NCBI GenBank assembly: GCA_963713505.1
Contig: CAVQMC010000028.1
Location: 1-64,000 of the forward strand
DNA: 64,000 nucleotides
From: CAVQMC01 sp963713505
Lineage (GTDB): Bacteria; Bacteroidota; Ignavibacteria; Ignavibacteriales; Ignavibacteriaceae
Direction of reading: 5' to 3'
Part shown: positions 46,966-56,471 of the stretch, one piece after another
Position numbering within the stretch: the stretch's first letter is position 1
Layout of the letters: each line of letters opens with the position of its first letter
Translations under genes and position numbers: made by a program
The notes under the pieces: generated by a model
What the model saw: only the letters and a program-made list of their open reading frames with translations
Told to the model about the DNA's origin: nothing
Databases searched by the model: none

Positions 46966-47463
46966 ATGAAATCAATTTTAAAACAAAAATTAATTAGCTC
47001 TTATAAAAAAGAAATGATTTCATTTTTAAAATCTAATCCGGAATATTTTAATGAAGCAATTGAGTTAGCAATTTTAGATGATCAGCCGTTTTCCTGGCGC
47101 GCTGCATATGTGTTGTGGGGCTGCATGGATGAAAATGATATTCGTATTCAAAAACATATAAAATCAATTGTCGATTCGATAAAAGATAAAAAAGACGGGC
47201 ATCAGCGGGAATTATTAAAAATTCTATATAGGATGGAGATTAAAGAAAAATTTGAAGGACAAATATTTGATATTTGTATGAATCTCTGGAAACAGATTGA
47301 AAAATCACCTTCTGTAAGAATGACAGCAATAAAACATATTTTTAAAATTGCAAAGAAACATCTTGAACTATTTAATGAAATTAAGTTTCTAATGAGTGAT
47401 CAATACTTAGATCCATTATCTCCAGGAGTGAAGCATTCTATTGGAATAATGATGAAAAAATAA
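46966..47463 (+). CDS. Small HEAT/ARM-like helical protein
   Basis: The 165-residue cytoplasmic protein is all-helical. Repeated pairs of amphipathic helices are visible, for example AIELAILDDQPFSWRAAYVL and RMTAIKHIFKIAKKHLEL, consistent with ARM/HEAT-type repeats. No motif for catalysis is present; similar Bacteroidota proteins exist with unclear annotation. The upstream region lacks a strong Shine-Dalgarno. Its stop codon is the first unit of a four-copy taaaaat repeat. Confidence 0.5.
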   Translation: MKSILKQKLISSYKKEMISFLKSNPEYFNEAIELAILDDQPFSWRAAYVLWGCMDENDIRIQKHIKSIVDSIKDKKDGHQRELLKILYRMEIKEKFEGQIFDICMNLWKQIEKSPSVRMTAIKHIFKIAKKHLELFNEIKFLMSDQYLDPLSPGVKHSIGIMMKK

Positions 47464-47488
47464 AAATTAAAAATTAAAAATTAAAAAT
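47461..47488. repeat. Short tandem repeat (taaaaat x4)
   Basis: Four perfect seven-base copies begin in the stop codon of the preceding gene. Slippage here could change the distance to the next gene but not its frame. Confidence 0.7.
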
Positions 47489-47576
47489 GTAAAATAGTAA
47501 ATGTAAGATTTAAATTTTTAGAAATATTTATTGATTCGAAATAATTTCCTTCGATTGTTTTTAAAGGGGAATAAAA

Positions 47577-48653
47577 TTGAAACTCAAATTCTTACTTTTC
47601 TTGTTTATTTTCATAACGTTAACGCATCAAATATCCGCACAAAATGTTTATCCAGATTTATGGGATCTTTATAATCATAAACAATATAATATCCTTTTAG
47701 AAAAAACCGATAAGTTACTTCAAAATAATTCAAATGATATCACAATTAATTTAATTAAAGGGAGAACTTTAGCTGATATAGGTGAATATCAAGAGGCTAA
47801 ACCTTTAATTGAAAAAGCTATTCAACTTGATAAAAAGAATTCTTGGCAAAAAGCGTGGGGATTAGTATATCTCGGAATAATAGATTTCAACTTGAGTAAT
47901 AATCTAAAAGCAAAAGAAGACTTTACAAATTGTCTTACTCTTAATGCCACGAAAAATGTAAATAAAACTTCAAAAAAATTATTATTGCTTTTCGGGCTGG
48001 ATAATTATTATAATAATTGGAATATAATTGAAACTAAAAACTTTGTTTTTCATTTCCCTCCACATTCGGTTATTGCAAATCAGGATTCTTTTGCAAATTC
48101 AAAACAGGATGCTTTTAACATAATAAATAGTTTTTTTAATGCTGCAATTCCTAAAAGAATTGATTTCATAGTCTGGAACTCAAATGAACAAGCTAAAAAT
48201 GCGGGGATTAAAAAGTTGGGTTTTTCACGTCCGGAATTTTGTTTAATTCATTCAAGATATAATCAAACACCGGGACATGAAATAACGCATATAATTACTT
48301 ACAATTTTGCCAAACCTGTTTCGGAATCGCGTTTTATAAATGAAGGAACTGCAGTTGCTTTTGATTTAACGGAAGCAAGTAAATTGAATGAAGCATTTAA
48401 AAAGAAGAAAGAAGAAGATTATAAGAATAAAATTTCAATTGTAAATGCATGGAAAAACCCAAATGCATATCCTGAATGGGTTTACTATCAGTTAGGAGGA
48501 GAATTTATAAAAAGAATAATTAAAACAGGAGGCAAAGAAAAATTCTTTAAATTAGTTCAAGATCAAAAATATGAATCCGCTGAAAAATTATACGGCAAAC
48601 AATTAATTAAGATTATTCAAGATTTGGAGAGTGAAATAAATAAAAATATGTAA
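47577..48653 (+). CDS. Exported TPR protein with gluzincin-type metallopeptidase motif
   Basis: The 358-residue protein has a signal peptide (ending QISAQ) and two or three TPR-like units (about 30-130). A peptidase-MA-like domain follows with HEITH at about 238 (HExxH) and a downstream FINEGTAVAFD, whose Glu could be the third zinc ligand. The TTG start is supported by an aaagggg site. It probably acts as a periplasmic zinc peptidase or an inactive relative. Its neighbours give no direct hint. Confidence 0.65.
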   Translation: MKLKFLLFLFIFITLTHQISAQNVYPDLWDLYNHKQYNILLEKTDKLLQNNSNDITINLIKGRTLADIGEYQEAKPLIEKAIQLDKKNSWQKAWGLVYLGIIDFNLSNNLKAKEDFTNCLTLNATKNVNKTSKKLLLLFGLDNYYNNWNIIETKNFVFHFPPHSVIANQDSFANSKQDAFNIINSFFNAAIPKRIDFIVWNSNEQAKNAGIKKLGFSRPEFCLIHSRYNQTPGHEITHIITYNFAKPVSESRFINEGTAVAFDLTEASKLNEAFKKKKEEDYKNKISIVNAWKNPNAYPEWVYYQLGGEFIKRIIKTGGKEKFFKLVQDQKYESAEKLYGKQLIKIIQDLESEINKNM

Positions 48654-48831
48654 AAGATAATATCGAATTTTAGAAAATTCATAAATCTTTTATGAATTAT
48701 AAAATAGTAATTAAATTCCTGATGAAAGATGGCAGCATAATTATTTAATATTTATTCTATGGAGAATATTGTTAAAAGAATAGATGATAATGTTTCGAGT
48801 CATCTATATTTTTTATTGTAAAATTATGATT

Positions 48832-49185
48832 CTAAACTTTCAGTAATTTTTCACCAAGCATATAAACCAAAACATGATGTAAAATAGATAAAACTGCTAA
48901 TGATAAACCTAAAAAATGAAGTCCGGTTGAATAAATAGCAAATGCAGTTAAAAATGATAATATTAATTCCTGAACCAACCTAAAAACTTCAGCATTCTTT
49001 CCGGCGTTTCTAAAATCTACCATTCCCCAAAATCCAAAAATTAATAATGGAGCGCCGATTCCTAAAATTATTTTAGATAAAGAGGAAGATCCTATATAAA
49101 TTCCCCAATAAGCCAATCCTGCAACTATACCGAATTCCATTAAACTTCTCAGCGCTATGTTAATTGTTTTTAAAGATGAAATCAT
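48832..49185 (-). CDS. YrdB-like (DUF2568) membrane protein
   Basis: From the ATG at 49185 the protein has about 117 residues and four hydrophobic spans. It contains the family patterns ALRSLMEFGIVAGLAYWG, GAPLLIFGFWGMVDFRNAG and LSILHHVLVYMLGE. DUF2568/YrdB proteins are small integral membrane proteins of unknown role. An upstream ATG at 49242 would add 19 residues that do not fit the family. It stands alone, downstream of tonB. Confidence 0.75.
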   Translation of the reverse strand: MISSLKTINIALRSLMEFGIVAGLAYWGIYIGSSSLSKIILGIGAPLLIFGFWGMVDFRNAGKNAEVFRLVQELILSFLTAFAIYSTGLHFLGLSLAVLSILHHVLVYMLGEKLLKV

Positions 49186-49289
49186 ACATGAATGTAGTTT
49201 GTAAAATATGTTGAATATAAAATTAATCGATAATAAACACAATCGATCAAATTACATTTATATAAAATGAACAGTAAAATTATTTCATA

Positions 49290-49955
49290 TTATCTTAATT
49301 TAAAAACTATTGGAATAATGACTTTTACTTTTACCGGTTTACCTCTTTGCATTCCTGGTTTAAATTTAGTTTTCTCAACTGCATTTAATGCAGCTTCATT
49401 CAAACCTTCATCGACACCTTTAACAATTTCTACTTTTGCAACATTACCATCTTCATCTATATAAGCTTTAACTAAAACTTTACCTTCGACTTGTGCTCTT
49501 CTTTCTATCTCCGGATAAACAACTTTTTTTTGAAGTTCTGTAAGTCCGCCAATAGGTTCAGGCATAAAATCAGCATATTCTTTATATGGAACAAAATCGT
49601 TTAAATCTCTTTTTACCTCGGGAGGAGCATTATTTATATTTTCTTTTTGATTTAAATCGTTACCTGCTATATCAATATCTTGAAGAACTTCATTTATGGG
49701 CGCAGCAATTGGTATTACGGGTTTAGGAGGCGGCGGAGGTCTGTGTGTTTGTGTAGTTTGCAAAACATCTTTAATAATTATTGGACCTTGACCTGGATTT
49801 TGTATGATTTTTTCAACTTCGATGTTAGGAAAATATTTAAAGGCAAGGATTAAAAGTGATAATGAAATAATTAAATTTATTTCAAAAAATCTTTTATACT
49901 TTGACCTTAAATCTGCTTTGGGATTTTTACTGAGTGCCATAAGTTTTCTCCTCAT
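49290..49955 (-). CDS. tonB: TonB-family energy transducer
   Basis: The 221-residue protein has a short cytoplasmic start, one membrane span (about 27-42) and a Pro-rich periplasmic linker (THRPPPPPKP). The C-terminal TonB domain has YPEIERRAQVEGKVLVKAYI and LNEAALNAVEKTKFKPGMQ. It transmits proton-motive force from ExbB-ExbD to outer-membrane receptors. No exbB or exbD gene is in the window. It is divergent from the PAS kinase gene. The call is firm; which receptor it serves is unknown. Confidence 0.9.
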   Translation of the reverse strand: MRRKLMALSKNPKADLRSKYKRFFEINLIISLSLLILAFKYFPNIEVEKIIQNPGQGPIIIKDVLQTTQTHRPPPPPKPVIPIAAPINEVLQDIDIAGNDLNQKENINNAPPEVKRDLNDFVPYKEYADFMPEPIGGLTELQKKVVYPEIERRAQVEGKVLVKAYIDEDGNVAKVEIVKGVDEGLNEAALNAVEKTKFKPGMQRGKPVKVKVIIPIVFKLR

Positions 49956-50238
49956 TTGTTACGCTCAGTTAATAGAAGGTTATTTATGAAGTTCTAAAAC
50001 TTTCTACTTTCCCAAATTTAATTAGTTCCTTTAAAGCATTACTTTCTTAGCATTTTTATTTAATCATAACCAAAATTATAATCGTCCATAAAAGCACTGC
50101 TGCTTTTTAGTAAAATAATATTTCTCCAAAACCCTTATAAAATTAAATTTTACAAGATAAATCCCGATAATAAATGTGTAGAAAATAGATAGCTACGTTT
50201 AAACGAATTTTTCTAAAATTCTAATAATTTTAATATAA

Positions 50239-53200
50239 ATGAATTATTTTGCGGTAATTAATTTAGCGGGTATCTTATTTGCATTTTATCTGGGTAACGT
50301 CGTTTACCTTAGAGATCCTTCAAACAAGTTAAATAGAATATTTTTTGTAAATATTTTACTAATGGTTTATACTGGATTCATAGAATATTTCAGGTTAACG
50401 GCGTCAAATATTTATTGGGTTTCATTTTGGAATAAAGCATCATTTATCTGGCCTTTTTTCCCGGTAATTTTTTTAAAGTTTGTTTTAATTTTATCCAACC
50501 ATGATCTTAACCGAAATAAAAAATTTAATATAATCATATATTCAATACCGGCTGTTATTTCATTTCTCCATTTATTTAGTACAGTACTTTATTCCGGATT
50601 TCGAAAAAGATGGTTCGGCTGGGAAGTTATATTTTCTCATAACATATATTCGGTTATTATTCCTGTTTATTTTGCTGCTGTTTCAATTCTTACATTAATC
50701 TTAATTATCAAATTCTATATTAGGAATAAAGACAGGGAAGCCAGGAAAAGAACTGTTTATATAATATTAGGAATGTCTATACCTTTAATTGCAGCATATA
50801 TTTCGGAAGGTTTGTTTCCGCTTTTAGGAATCAGGATACCGCCGATAGAAGGATCATCTTTTATACTGGGTGCAATTTTTCTGGCAATTGGAATTCTTAA
50901 AAATAAATCTTTTATTGCAGATCCTATCGTAACTCTCAAAACAATGTTCGCTTCTATGACAGATTTTATGTTTTTATTTGATCAAGAAGGGAAAATACTA
51001 TTAGCAAGTAATTCATTCCTTGAATATTCAGATTACAGCGAAAAAGAAATAATTGGAAAAAACTTACAAGATTTTGTTGATCACAAAAGTACTATGAAAC
51101 CGTTAAATATTTCGTTAATGGTCGGAAGAGAACTTGAATTTTTTCTTAGAACTCACGTATCAACCAAGATACCAATTTCAGCGACTACTTCACTAATAAA
51201 TAGTAATCACAAAAATGGAATTGTGTATCTATTTCTTGCTCGGGATTTAAGAGAAAGAAAGAACTTTGAAAGACAATTATTAACAATGCAGCTTCAGCTT
51301 GAAGAAAAAGTTAAACACAGAACAAATGAACTTGCAAATGCAAATTCTGTATTAAAGCTGGAGATTGAAGAAAGAAAAAAAATAGAGCAGGCTTTAAGAG
51401 ATTCCGAAAAAAAATACAGACATGTAATTGAAAATGCTACTGAAATAATTTATGTAACTAACTCTACAGGAAAAATAGCTTATGTAAATGATGCAGCTTT
51501 AGAATCTTCCGGATACACATTATCTGAAATTTGGGAAAAAAATTATTTCGATTTAATTCATCCCGATTATAGAAATAAAATTAAACGCCAACTTTTTAAA
51601 CAATATATTTCTAAAAAACTAACTTCATTTACTGAATTTCCCATTTATTCTAAATCCGGAAAAATAATTTGGTGGTCTCAAAATAACAATTTGATGATTG
51701 AAAAAGGTAAATTTATCGGCTTCCAGATAATTGCAAGAGATATAACAAAAAGAAAAAATGCAGAAGAAGCACTAAAGAAAAGTGAAGAATTATATAGAAA
51801 TTTTGTTGAGGATATTAATGAAATATATTATACAGTAGATGAAGACGGAATAATTAATTATATGAGTCCCAATGTTAAAACTTTTAACGGATTTGATGCT
51901 GATGAATTTATTGGAAAATCATATATAAGATTTATCAGCAGAAAAGATATTTTAAGAGTTGTTGAACATTATCATAAATGCGTTAGAGATGGAATTAAAG
52001 ACACTACTTTTGAGTTTCTTTCTCTTAGAAAAGACGGAACTTCATTTTGGGCTGAACAAATAACAAGATTAATTAGAGACTCACAAGGTAATGTAACAGA
52101 ATATAGAAGTGTTCTAAGAGATATCAATTTTAGGAAAAGTGCAGAGAGAGCTTTAAAGGAAAGCGAAGAAAAATACAGAAGCCTTATAGAAAATATAAAT
52201 GAAGTCTATTATATAGCAGATAAAAGCGGCAAAACTATTTATATAAGTTCTAATGTTTTCAACTTTACAGGATATCCTGCCGGCTATTTTATTGGCAAGT
52301 CTTCATTTATTCTTACTTACAAAGAAGATTTTAGAAAAATATTTAATTTTTATCAGGAAAAAATTAAAGATGGTACCATTGACGCAACACTTGAATTCCG
52401 TGCAGTTAAAAAAAATGGAAAACCATATTGGGTTGAACAGATTACAAGAATAGAAAGAGATAAAAACGGTAACTTTATTCAATTCCGCAGTGTAGTTAGA
52501 GATATAACTTCGAGAAAAGCAGCAGAAGAAAAATTGGAATTATTAGCACAAGCTGTTAAAAGTACAGGAGAAAGCATTAGTATTACCGATTTAAGCAATA
52601 AAATAATATTTGTGAATGATGCTTTTATTAATTTATATGGATATTCAAGAGGTGAATTAATTGGCAAAAATATTTCATTAGTTCGTGCTGAAACAAATCC
52701 GGATCCTTTGATAGACGAAATTAAACTAAACACAATAAAGCAGGGTTGGAACGGTGAATTAATTAATAAGAAAAAAGACGGAACCGAATTTCCCGTCTTT
52801 TTAAGTACATCCAGTGTACATAATGAAAAAGGTGAAGTTTTTGCCTTAGTGGGTGTAACAAAGGACATTACAGAAAGACGTAAAGCCGAAAAAGAATTAG
52901 AGGAATATAAAGATCATCTTGAATACCTAGTAAAAGAAAGAACACAAAAGCTTGATAATGTGAACAAAAAATTAGAACAACAAGTTGAAAAATTACTGGT
53001 TGCCGAACAAAATATTCAAAATCAAGTCTCATTTTTACAGACACTTATTGATACAATTCCAAATCCGATTTTTATTAGAAATACTAATAAAATATATACA
53101 GACTGCAATAAAGCTTTTGAAGAATTTTGCGGCAAACCAAAAACCAAAATTATCGGTAAAAATAATTTTGAAATTAATATTAAAAACTCCCCTGAAACAG

Positions 53201-54129
53201 CAGATGAGAAGGATGATGAATTATTATCTAACCCCGGAAAACAAAAATTCGAAATAAATGTTATCGACAGCAAAGGTATTGAACATGAATCCATTGTATA
53301 TAAAGCAACATTTAAAAAATCAGACGGATCAATAGGCGGTATTGTAGGAATTATTCTGGATATATCCGAAATTAAAAAATTAGAGAAGGAAATAATAAAA
53401 TCACTTGAAAAAGAAAAAGAACTGAGTGAATTAAAATCAAGATTTATTTCTGTTGCATCTCATGAATTCAGAACACCTTTAACATCTATTTTAGCTTCGG
53501 CGGATTTATTGGAATTATACGGCAGAAAATGGCCTGAATCAAAATATTATGAATATACCGGAAATATCCAAAGAGCTGTTGAATATATGACTGATTTGAT
53601 TAATGACGTGTTGACTGTTAGCAAAACCGACGGCGGTAACATTAAATTTAATCCTGAAAGTATTAACTTTGCTGAACTTTCCAAAGAAATTTTAGAAAAT
53701 GTAAAACTTACTGCCGCAGAAAAAGTAAAATTTGATTATGAATATTTACTTGAAAAAGAATCATACAATCTTGATAAAAAATTAATTACTCAGATTTTAA
53801 CTAACCTTTTATCAAATGCCGTCAAGTATTCTTATGAAGGCGGAACCGTACATTTAGTTATATCAAAAGAATTCAATAGTATTGTAATAATTGTTACCGA
53901 TGAAGGTATTGGAATTTCAAATGAAGACCAAAAACTATTATTTGAACCTTTTCATCGAGGTGAAAATGTCGGTAATATTTCAGGCACCGGACTTGGATTA
54001 TCCATTGTTAAAAAATCTGCAGAAATACACGGCGGATGGATAAAAGTAAAAAGTAAAATAAATGAAGGAACAAAATTTACAGTAGTTCTTAATTATGTTG
54101 AACAACAGCAATATTTAATAACAATATAA
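50239..54129 (+). CDS. Membrane histidine kinase with six PAS domains
   Basis: The 1296-residue kinase starts with a seven-helix-type membrane region (about 1-225, resembling the HisK N-terminal 7TM sensor). Six PAS domains follow, starting near residues 235, 385, 514, 640, 766 and 928, with coiled coils between the first and second and the fifth and sixth. HisKA has His1075 (VASHEFRTPL), and HATPase has its N box in NLLSNAVKYS, DEGIGI and GTGLGLSI. All kinase motifs are intact, and no receiver is attached. A receiver-kinase gene begins 26 bases on and is its likely partner. The ligands are unknown. Confidence 0.92.
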   Translation: MNYFAVINLAGILFAFYLGNVVYLRDPSNKLNRIFFVNILLMVYTGFIEYFRLTASNIYWVSFWNKASFIWPFFPVIFLKFVLILSNHDLNRNKKFNIIIYSIPAVISFLHLFSTVLYSGFRKRWFGWEVIFSHNIYSVIIPVYFAAVSILTLILIIKFYIRNKDREARKRTVYIILGMSIPLIAAYISEGLFPLLGIRIPPIEGSSFILGAIFLAIGILKNKSFIADPIVTLKTMFASMTDFMFLFDQEGKILLASNSFLEYSDYSEKEIIGKNLQDFVDHKSTMKPLNISLMVGRELEFFLRTHVSTKIPISATTSLINSNHKNGIVYLFLARDLRERKNFERQLLTMQLQLEEKVKHRTNELANANSVLKLEIEERKKIEQALRDSEKKYRHVIENATEIIYVTNSTGKIAYVNDAALESSGYTLSEIWEKNYFDLIHPDYRNKIKRQLFKQYISKKLTSFTEFPIYSKSGKIIWWSQNNNLMIEKGKFIGFQIIARDITKRKNAEEALKKSEELYRNFVEDINEIYYTVDEDGIINYMSPNVKTFNGFDADEFIGKSYIRFISRKDILRVVEHYHKCVRDGIKDTTFEFLSLRKDGTSFWAEQITRLIRDSQGNVTEYRSVLRDINFRKSAERALKESEEKYRSLIENINEVYYIADKSGKTIYISSNVFNFTGYPAGYFIGKSSFILTYKEDFRKIFNFYQEKIKDGTIDATLEFRAVKKNGKPYWVEQITRIERDKNGNFIQFRSVVRDITSRKAAEEKLELLAQAVKSTGESISITDLSNKIIFVNDAFINLYGYSRGELIGKNISLVRAETNPDPLIDEIKLNTIKQGWNGELINKKKDGTEFPVFLSTSSVHNEKGEVFALVGVTKDITERRKAEKELEEYKDHLEYLVKERTQKLDNVNKKLEQQVEKLLVAEQNIQNQVSFLQTLIDTIPNPIFIRNTNKIYTDCNKAFEEFCGKPKTKIIGKNNFEINIKNSPETADEKDDELLSNPGKQKFEINVIDSKGIEHESIVYKATFKKSDGSIGGIVGIILDISEIKKLEKEIIKSLEKEKELSELKSRFISVASHEFRTPLTSILASADLLELYGRKWPESKYYEYTGNIQRAVEYMTDLINDVLTVSKTDGGNIKFNPESINFAELSKEILENVKLTAAEKVKFDYEYLLEKESYNLDKKLITQILTNLLSNAVKYSYEGGTVHLVISKEFNSIVIIVTDEGIGISNEDQKLLFEPFHRGENVGNISGTGLGLSIVKKSAEIHGGWIKVKSKINEGTKFTVVLNYVEQQQYLITI

Positions 54130-54155
54130 AAAAGTAAAATATTGGAGATTTTATT

Positions 54156-55235
54156 TTGAAAAAGATATTAGTAGCAGAAGATGAAAAAGAAGTTAGAAAT
54201 TCAATAATAGATCTATTAGAATTAAACGGATACACCGTAATTCCGGCTATAGATGGACAGCAGGCAATTGATTATTTAGAAAAAGAAATTCCTGACCTTG
54301 TAATTTCCGATATTATGATGCCGAAAGTTGATGGTTATAAAGTACTCGAACATTTTCAAAAGGTACCGAATGCTGCTAATGTTCCTTTTATATTTTTAAC
54401 TGCAAAAGCCGAAATGTCAGATCTGCGAAAAGGAATGATAGGCGGGGCAAATGATTATATAACTAAACCTTTTAGAGCTGCAGAGTTAATTAAAACCGTT
54501 GAAGTACATTTAAAGAAGAAAGATAAAGTTGAGCAGAAACTCAATGAAATTTTATTTGATATTTCACATTCTATCCCGCATGAATTCAGAACTCCTCTAA
54601 TTCCAATTCTTGGCTTTTCAGAACTGTTGAAAGAAGATTTTGATGAATTATCTAAAGAGGAGATTTTAGAATTCATTGATAAAATAAATAATTCGGGTCA
54701 AAAATTATATAAAACAATAGAAAAATTTGTTAGATATAGTGATATAAATTTAAGGATTGCTCAAAAAAATAATTCAACCCAAAATAAAAATTATCCTGGT
54801 ATCAACACTTCAGAGTTTATTAAATCTATAAGTGAAAGAATAACAATTGAATATGAAAGATTTGAAGATCTTATTTTAGAGCTTAAAGAAGCAGAGGTGA
54901 AAATATTTAAAGGTGATTTTCAATTTATAATTGAGGAGTTACTTTTAAATGCAGTTAAATTTTCAGAAAAAGGAACTTCAATAAACATAAAAAGTTATAT
55001 AAAATATGATCAATATTTACTAGAAGTTTCTGATAATGGAATCGGAATTCCTCAAAAACAACTAAATAATATAAAGCCTTTTCTTCAGCATAACAAAAAT
55101 GAACTGCAGCAAGAAGGTAATGGTCTTGGCTTAATAACTGTAAAAATGTTAACAGAATATTACAACGGTAATTTTATCCTTGAGAGTATAGTGAGTGAAT
55201 ATACCAAATGCACAATATCGATTCCGTTAAATTAG
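54156..55235 (+). CDS. Receiver-histidine kinase fusion
   Basis: The 359-residue cytoplasmic protein has an N-terminal receiver (about 1-120, phospho-Asp in LVISDIMMP, Lys in YITKPF). It also has a HisKA-like helix pair with SIPHEFRTPL and an HATPase with ELLLNAVKFS, DNGIGI and GNGLGL. A TTG start follows a ggag site. Such REC-HK proteins accept a phosphoryl group and then adjust a kinase activity. It sits 26 bases after the six-PAS kinase, so a two-step relay is likely. No output domain is present. Confidence 0.88.
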   Translation: MKKILVAEDEKEVRNSIIDLLELNGYTVIPAIDGQQAIDYLEKEIPDLVISDIMMPKVDGYKVLEHFQKVPNAANVPFIFLTAKAEMSDLRKGMIGGANDYITKPFRAAELIKTVEVHLKKKDKVEQKLNEILFDISHSIPHEFRTPLIPILGFSELLKEDFDELSKEEILEFIDKINNSGQKLYKTIEKFVRYSDINLRIAQKNNSTQNKNYPGINTSEFIKSISERITIEYERFEDLILELKEAEVKIFKGDFQFIIEELLLNAVKFSEKGTSINIKSYIKYDQYLLEVSDNGIGIPQKQLNNIKPFLQHNKNELQQEGNGLGLITVKMLTEYYNGNFILESIVSEYTKCTISIPLN

Positions 55236-55425
55236 CTAATATATTATTGTTAAGTCCTTGCCCGTAGCATTTTATACATCTCCAATCTGCTAATTAACTA
55301 ATCATTTTTTAAGAAAAAGTCTCGATAGCTATAAATTTCATTGATTTTCTTTCGATTATGAATTATGGAATCATTCTGTTCTTAATTAAAAGTTGAATTT
55401 AATCAATATTTATTGGAAAAATGTA

Positions 55426-56448
55426 ATGAAGAAAATAATAGTAATACTTTTTTTGTTAGTTACTACAATATGGGCACAGGACAAAAAGGAATTTAAACCG
55501 GTTTTATATGGTTATGTACAAAGCTGGTATCAAACTGATCTTTCTACAAATAAAGGTGACTTTTTAGTAAGATACGCAAGACTAGGGGTAAAAGGCAAAG
55601 TAAACGAATTTGCAGGTTATAAACTATTTGTGGATTTCACAAGACTTGGTAAACTTAAAACCAAAACCGCAGATATTAATGGAATCACAGTTGTAACTTC
55701 TGAAGAGGCAACCTTTTCAAATTATCTTCTTGATGCAGATGTTTATTTATCTCCTGTTAAAAATTTTAAAATAGATTTAGGACAGTTTAAAGTTCCTTTC
55801 GGAACGGATAATTTAAGATCAGCGGCAAGTATTGATTTCATTAATAGACCCTTAATAACCAATGTTTCTCCGGGATTAAGAGATATAGGTGTTTTAACCT
55901 CTTTTGATATGCAGGATTATGCACCTGTAGAAATATTTGCAGGATTATTTAACGGAGCCGGTCAAAACAAACCTGAAAATGACCGCACTACAAATTTTGC
56001 AGCAAGAGCAGTAACAAATCCGGTAAAAGGTTTAGGAATATCTGCCAATTATTACGGAGGAAAATTTTCCGGTGCAAATGTCAATATGTATAACTTCGGA
56101 TTCGATTTTCAACTAAGTAAATTATTTATAGACGGTGAATTTGGTGGGGAAGGACTTGATGTTAACAACAGTACCGTAAATTCAACTTCATATTTTATTT
56201 ATACTTATTACGATTTTACATTCGAACAAATAATTTTGTCTCACATTATCCCTGCTGTTAGATATGAACACTTCGATCCTAACACATCACTTTCGAAAGA
56301 TGAAATTAATAGAACTACATTAGGATTTTCACTTGAATTTGCAAAAATAAAATTTGCTCAATTCAGGGTTAATTACGAATTATTTGATTATAAAGACGGA
56401 TCAACAAATCCAAATAAAATAACTGCAGCAATTTTAACTAGATTTTAA
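55426..56448 (+). CDS. Porin of the phosphate-selective OprO/OprP type
   Basis: From the ATG at 55426 (earlier starts lack a signal) the product has about 340 residues, with a signal peptide ending in IWAQ. Barrel strands follow, including FLVRYARLGVKGKV, KIDLGQFKVPFGTDNLR and FINRPLITNVSPGLRDIGV, the OprO/P pattern. It should form an outer-membrane channel. It sits within the sensory block, 23 bases before a chemoreceptor gene, which suggests that sensing and uptake of a solute may be linked. Anion selectivity is inferred from family only. Confidence 0.75.
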   Translation: MKKIIVILFLLVTTIWAQDKKEFKPVLYGYVQSWYQTDLSTNKGDFLVRYARLGVKGKVNEFAGYKLFVDFTRLGKLKTKTADINGITVVTSEEATFSNYLLDADVYLSPVKNFKIDLGQFKVPFGTDNLRSAASIDFINRPLITNVSPGLRDIGVLTSFDMQDYAPVEIFAGLFNGAGQNKPENDRTTNFAARAVTNPVKGLGISANYYGGKFSGANVNMYNFGFDFQLSKLFIDGEFGGEGLDVNNSTVNSTSYFIYTYYDFTFEQIILSHIIPAVRYEHFDPNTSLSKDEINRTTLGFSLEFAKIKFAQFRVNYELFDYKDGSTNPNKITAAILTRF

Positions 56449-56471
56449 TAAAAATTAATTTAGAGAATAAT

